Source: JAJUFS01 sp964599565
GTDB lineage: Bacteria; Pseudomonadota; Gammaproteobacteria; Natronospirales; JAJUFS01
DNA length: 6,365 bases
Assembly (NCBI GenBank): GCA_964599565.1
Contig: CAZRFE010000102.1
Coordinates: forward strand, 1 to 6,365
Reading direction: 5' to 3'
Shown here: positions 4,696 through 6,365 of the stretch, piece by piece
How positions within the stretch are numbered: position 1 is the stretch's first letter
Layout of the letters: every line of letters starts with the position of its first letter
Made by a program: the position numbers and the translations under genes
The notes under the pieces: generated by a model
The model's input: the letters and a program-made list of their open reading frames with translations, nothing else
Databases searched by the model: none
What the model was told of the DNA's origin: nothing

Positions 4696-5436
4696 TCAGT
4701 CTTCGAGACGGAAGGCGACGGCGGTGACGTTGTCCGAATGCGGCTTTGCCGCTGCCGCGGCTTCCTTCGCCAGCGCCTCCAGTTCGTCCTGGAGATCTTC
4801 GGCTTCCGCAAGCCGCGTGGCGACAGCATCCATGTCGAGCGGCGCCCAGAAGCCGTCGCTGCACATCAACAGGACATCGCCGGGCTCCAGCGACTCGGGG
4901 GTGGCGATGTCGATGCGCGGCAGATCCGCCTCGCCGCCGAGGCATTCCTCGACGAAATTCCGCATCGGGTGGGTGAGCATCTGCGCTTCGGTGATGGCAC
5001 CGCGCTGGTAGAGACCTTCCACCGCGCTGTGATCCCGCGTGCGGTGGAAAACGCCCTGGCCACGCAGATGGTAGACACGCGAATCGCCGACATGCGCCCA
5101 GATCGCGGTGCCGTCGCTGATGATGGCAAGCGTTGCCGTGGTGCGCGGCCGCTGGTCGACCGGCTTGCGGATGCCCGCGCGAACGACCGCGCGGTGCGCC
5201 ACTTCGATCACGTCCTTGAGGAATGCCGGCGCGGCGTCGAGATCCGGCTTGTGTTCCTTGAAGCCGGACATGAAGGTTTCCACCGCGGTCTGTGCCGCGA
5301 TCTCGCCGTCTTCATGGCCGCCCATGCCATCGCAGACCGTGAGCATCACCTCGGTATCGCCCAGCAATACGCCGTGACGGTCCTGGTTGACCTCGCGGTC
5401 GCCGGTCAGGCTCACCTCGGCCGTCTGGAATTCCAA
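4696..5436 (-). CDS. PP2C-type protein serine/threonine phosphatase
   Basis: Metal-dependent removal of phosphate from Ser/Thr residues, in the cytoplasm. With the TTG start at 5436-5434 the protein is 246 residues, the usual length for a stand-alone bacterial PP2C. All family motifs are present: VNQDR (16-20), VCDGMGGHEDGE (34-45), GDSRVYHLR (117-125), RDHS (134-137), CSDGFW (192-197) and SDNVTAVAFRL (234-244). The metal-ligand aspartates D19, D36, D194 and D235 are in place. TTG is chosen because AAGGGG (5448-5443) lies six bases upstream and the next in-frame start, GTG in VSLTG, would trim the first strand. The open frame continues upstream to 5559, but that stretch overlaps the yicC promoter and is not family-like. 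No partner kinase is visible in the window. No membrane segment is seen. Confidence 0.94.
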   Translation of the reverse strand: MEFQTAEVSLTGDREVNQDRHGVLLGDTEVMLTVCDGMGGHEDGEIAAQTAVETFMSGFKEHKPDLDAAPAFLKDVIEVAHRAVVRAGIRKPVDQRPRTTATLAIISDGTAIWAHVGDSRVYHLRGQGVFHRTRDHSAVEGLYQRGAITEAQMLTHPMRNFVEECLGGEADLPRIDIATPESLEPGDVLLMCSDGFWAPLDMDAVATRLAEAEDLQDELEALAKEAAAAAKPHSDNVTAVAFRLED

Positions 5437-5481
5437 TGCCCACCCCTTACGTTGTGCCGCCCGAACTCTTCCGGTTCGTGC

Positions 5482-5509
5482 TTGGTCGTGCTGGTTTCGT
5501 CCGTATAAT
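5482..5509 (+). promoter_or_regulatory. Probable sigma-70 promoter of yicC
   Basis: TTGGTC (5482-5487) and a perfect TATAAT (5504-5509) stand 16 bases apart on the plus strand. Transcription would begin near 5516, giving a leader of about 57 bases before the yicC ATG. Confidence 0.55.
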
Positions 5510-5535
5510 GCCAGCTTTCCGCGCCCGCCTGTAAA
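5505..5535 (-). promoter_or_regulatory. Possible weak promoter of the PP2C phosphatase gene
   Basis: On the minus strand, TTTACA (5535-5530) is followed 19 bases later by CATTAT (5510-5505). The spacing is long and the -10 is poor. It overlaps the -10 of the divergent yicC promoter, so the two would compete. This is the best candidate seen in the 136-base gap, but it is not strong. Confidence 0.2.
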
Positions 5536-5572
5536 GTCCGGCGCGTCGCCAGAACGCATTCCAGGAGCCGAA

Positions 5573-6365
5573 ATGATTCAGAGCATGACCGGATTCGCCC
5601 GGCGTGAAGCGCGTGGCGCCTGGGGGCGCCTTGCCTGGGAGCTGCGCTCGGTGAACCACCGCTACCTCGAGGTCGGCCTGCGGCTGCCCGAGGAGCTGCG
5701 TGCGCTGGAAGGCAATTTCCGCGAGCGCATCGCCGCGAAGCTCGGCCGCGGCAAGGTCGACGTCTCGCTGCGCTGGGACCGCGAGGACGCGAGCGACATC
5801 CATCTCGCCGTCAACGAGCCGCTGATCCGCCAGCTGCGCGATGTGCACGCCCGCGTCGGCCGGCTGATCGGCAGCGACAAGGAAATGAAGCCGGTGGAGC
5901 TGATGCGCTGGCCGGGCGTGATCCGCGAGGAAGAACGCGATCCCGGTCCGCTGCATGCCGCAGCGATGGAACTGCTTGATTCAGCGCTGGATGATCTCGT
6001 GGCGGCGCGGCAAGCGGAAGGCGAGCGCATCGGCGTGCTGATCGCCGAGCGCGCCGTCGCCGTCGGCGAGATCGTGAAGCTCGTGCGCAAGCGCGTGCCG
6101 GAAGTGAAGGCGCGCCTGCGCGAGCGGCTCAACGCGCGGCTCGCCGAAATCACCGCGCAGCCGGATTCCGACCGCCTCGAGCAGGAACTTGTCTACCAGG
6201 CGCAGCGCATGGACGTCGACGAGGAACTCGACCGTCTCGAAAGCCACGTCGTCGAACTCAAGAGCGTGCTCAAGCGCGACGAACCCGTCGGCCGCCGGCT
6301 GGATTTCCTCATGCAGGAATTCAACCGCGAGTCGAACACGCTCGGCTCGAAGTCGCAGGACAGCG
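5573..6365 (+). CDS. yicC: YicC family endoribonuclease (3' end cut by window edge)
   Basis: The family was long a stress-related protein of unknown function; E. coli YicC is now reported to be an endoribonuclease that acts on RNA, including small RNAs. The 264 visible residues align throughout with E. coli YicC (287): MIQSMTGFARRE at the start, WELRSVNHRYLEV (23-35), LRWPGVI, NARLAEI, RLEQELVYQAQRMDVDEELDRLESHV, and GRRLDFLMQEFNRESNTLGSKSQD at the edge. About 23 C-terminal residues are missing. The ATG at 5573-5575 has AGGAG (5563-5567) five bases upstream. The charged central region is rich in Glu, Arg and Ala and is probably helical. It is divergent from the phosphatase gene. Confidence 0.97.
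   Translation, partial: MIQSMTGFARREARGAWGRLAWELRSVNHRYLEVGLRLPEELRALEGNFRERIAAKLGRGKVDVSLRWDREDASDIHLAVNEPLIRQLRDVHARVGRLIGSDKEMKPVELMRWPGVIREEERDPGPLHAAAMELLDSALDDLVAARQAEGERIGVLIAERAVAVGEIVKLVRKRVPEVKARLRERLNARLAEITAQPDSDRLEQELVYQAQRMDVDEELDRLESHVVELKSVLKRDEPVGRRLDFLMQEFNRESNTLGSKSQDS

Noticed and set aside
3923..5508. Plus-strand open frames at 3923-5011 and 4651-5508
   Set aside because: They are antisense to rph and the PP2C gene and lack any convincing ribosome-binding site or protein signature.

Overview
This is a GC-rich stretch of chromosome, most likely from a gammaproteobacterium. The evidence is the gene set: type II citrate synthase close to E. coli GltA, zinc-type L31, the rph-rdgB-hemW cluster, a Rof (Rho-inhibitor) homologue, and a YicC that aligns end to end with the E. 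coli protein as far as the window goes. The genus cannot be named from this sequence. All genes look like chromosomal housekeeping genes. I see no insertion sequence, prophage, CRISPR array, tRNA or rRNA.

Layout. Positions 1-622 (minus strand) hold the N-terminal half of gltA, cut by the window edge. Its leader and promoter fill 623-830. A strong 15-bp hairpin at 881-915 ends the rpmE transcript. rpmE (L31) lies at 953-1153 on the minus strand, with a good promoter at 1215-1243. Positions 1244-1644 carry no gene I can support. They contain a marked AT-rich island (about 26% G+C over 1441-1520) flanked by DnaA-box matches at 1358-1392 and 1561-1569. This is the most unusual part of the window. 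From 4621 down to 1645 a tight minus-strand cluster runs rph, rdgB, hemW, a small CPXCG zinc-ribbon protein and rof, with overlaps or short gaps that indicate an operon. A PP2C-type phosphatase (5436-4696, minus, TTG start) lies upstream of rph. It is divergent from yicC (5573 onward, plus strand, truncated at the right edge).

How the genes relate. Rph (3'-end trimming of tRNA and other RNAs), YicC (endoribonuclease family) and Rof (inhibitor of Rho) all concern RNA fate. RdgB removes non-canonical purine nucleotides from the nucleotide pool. HemW is a radical-SAM-like haem-binding protein. GltA is the entry enzyme of the TCA cycle. The known genes are ordinary; the DnaA-box and AT-rich intergenic region and the rof-containing operon tail deserve a second look.
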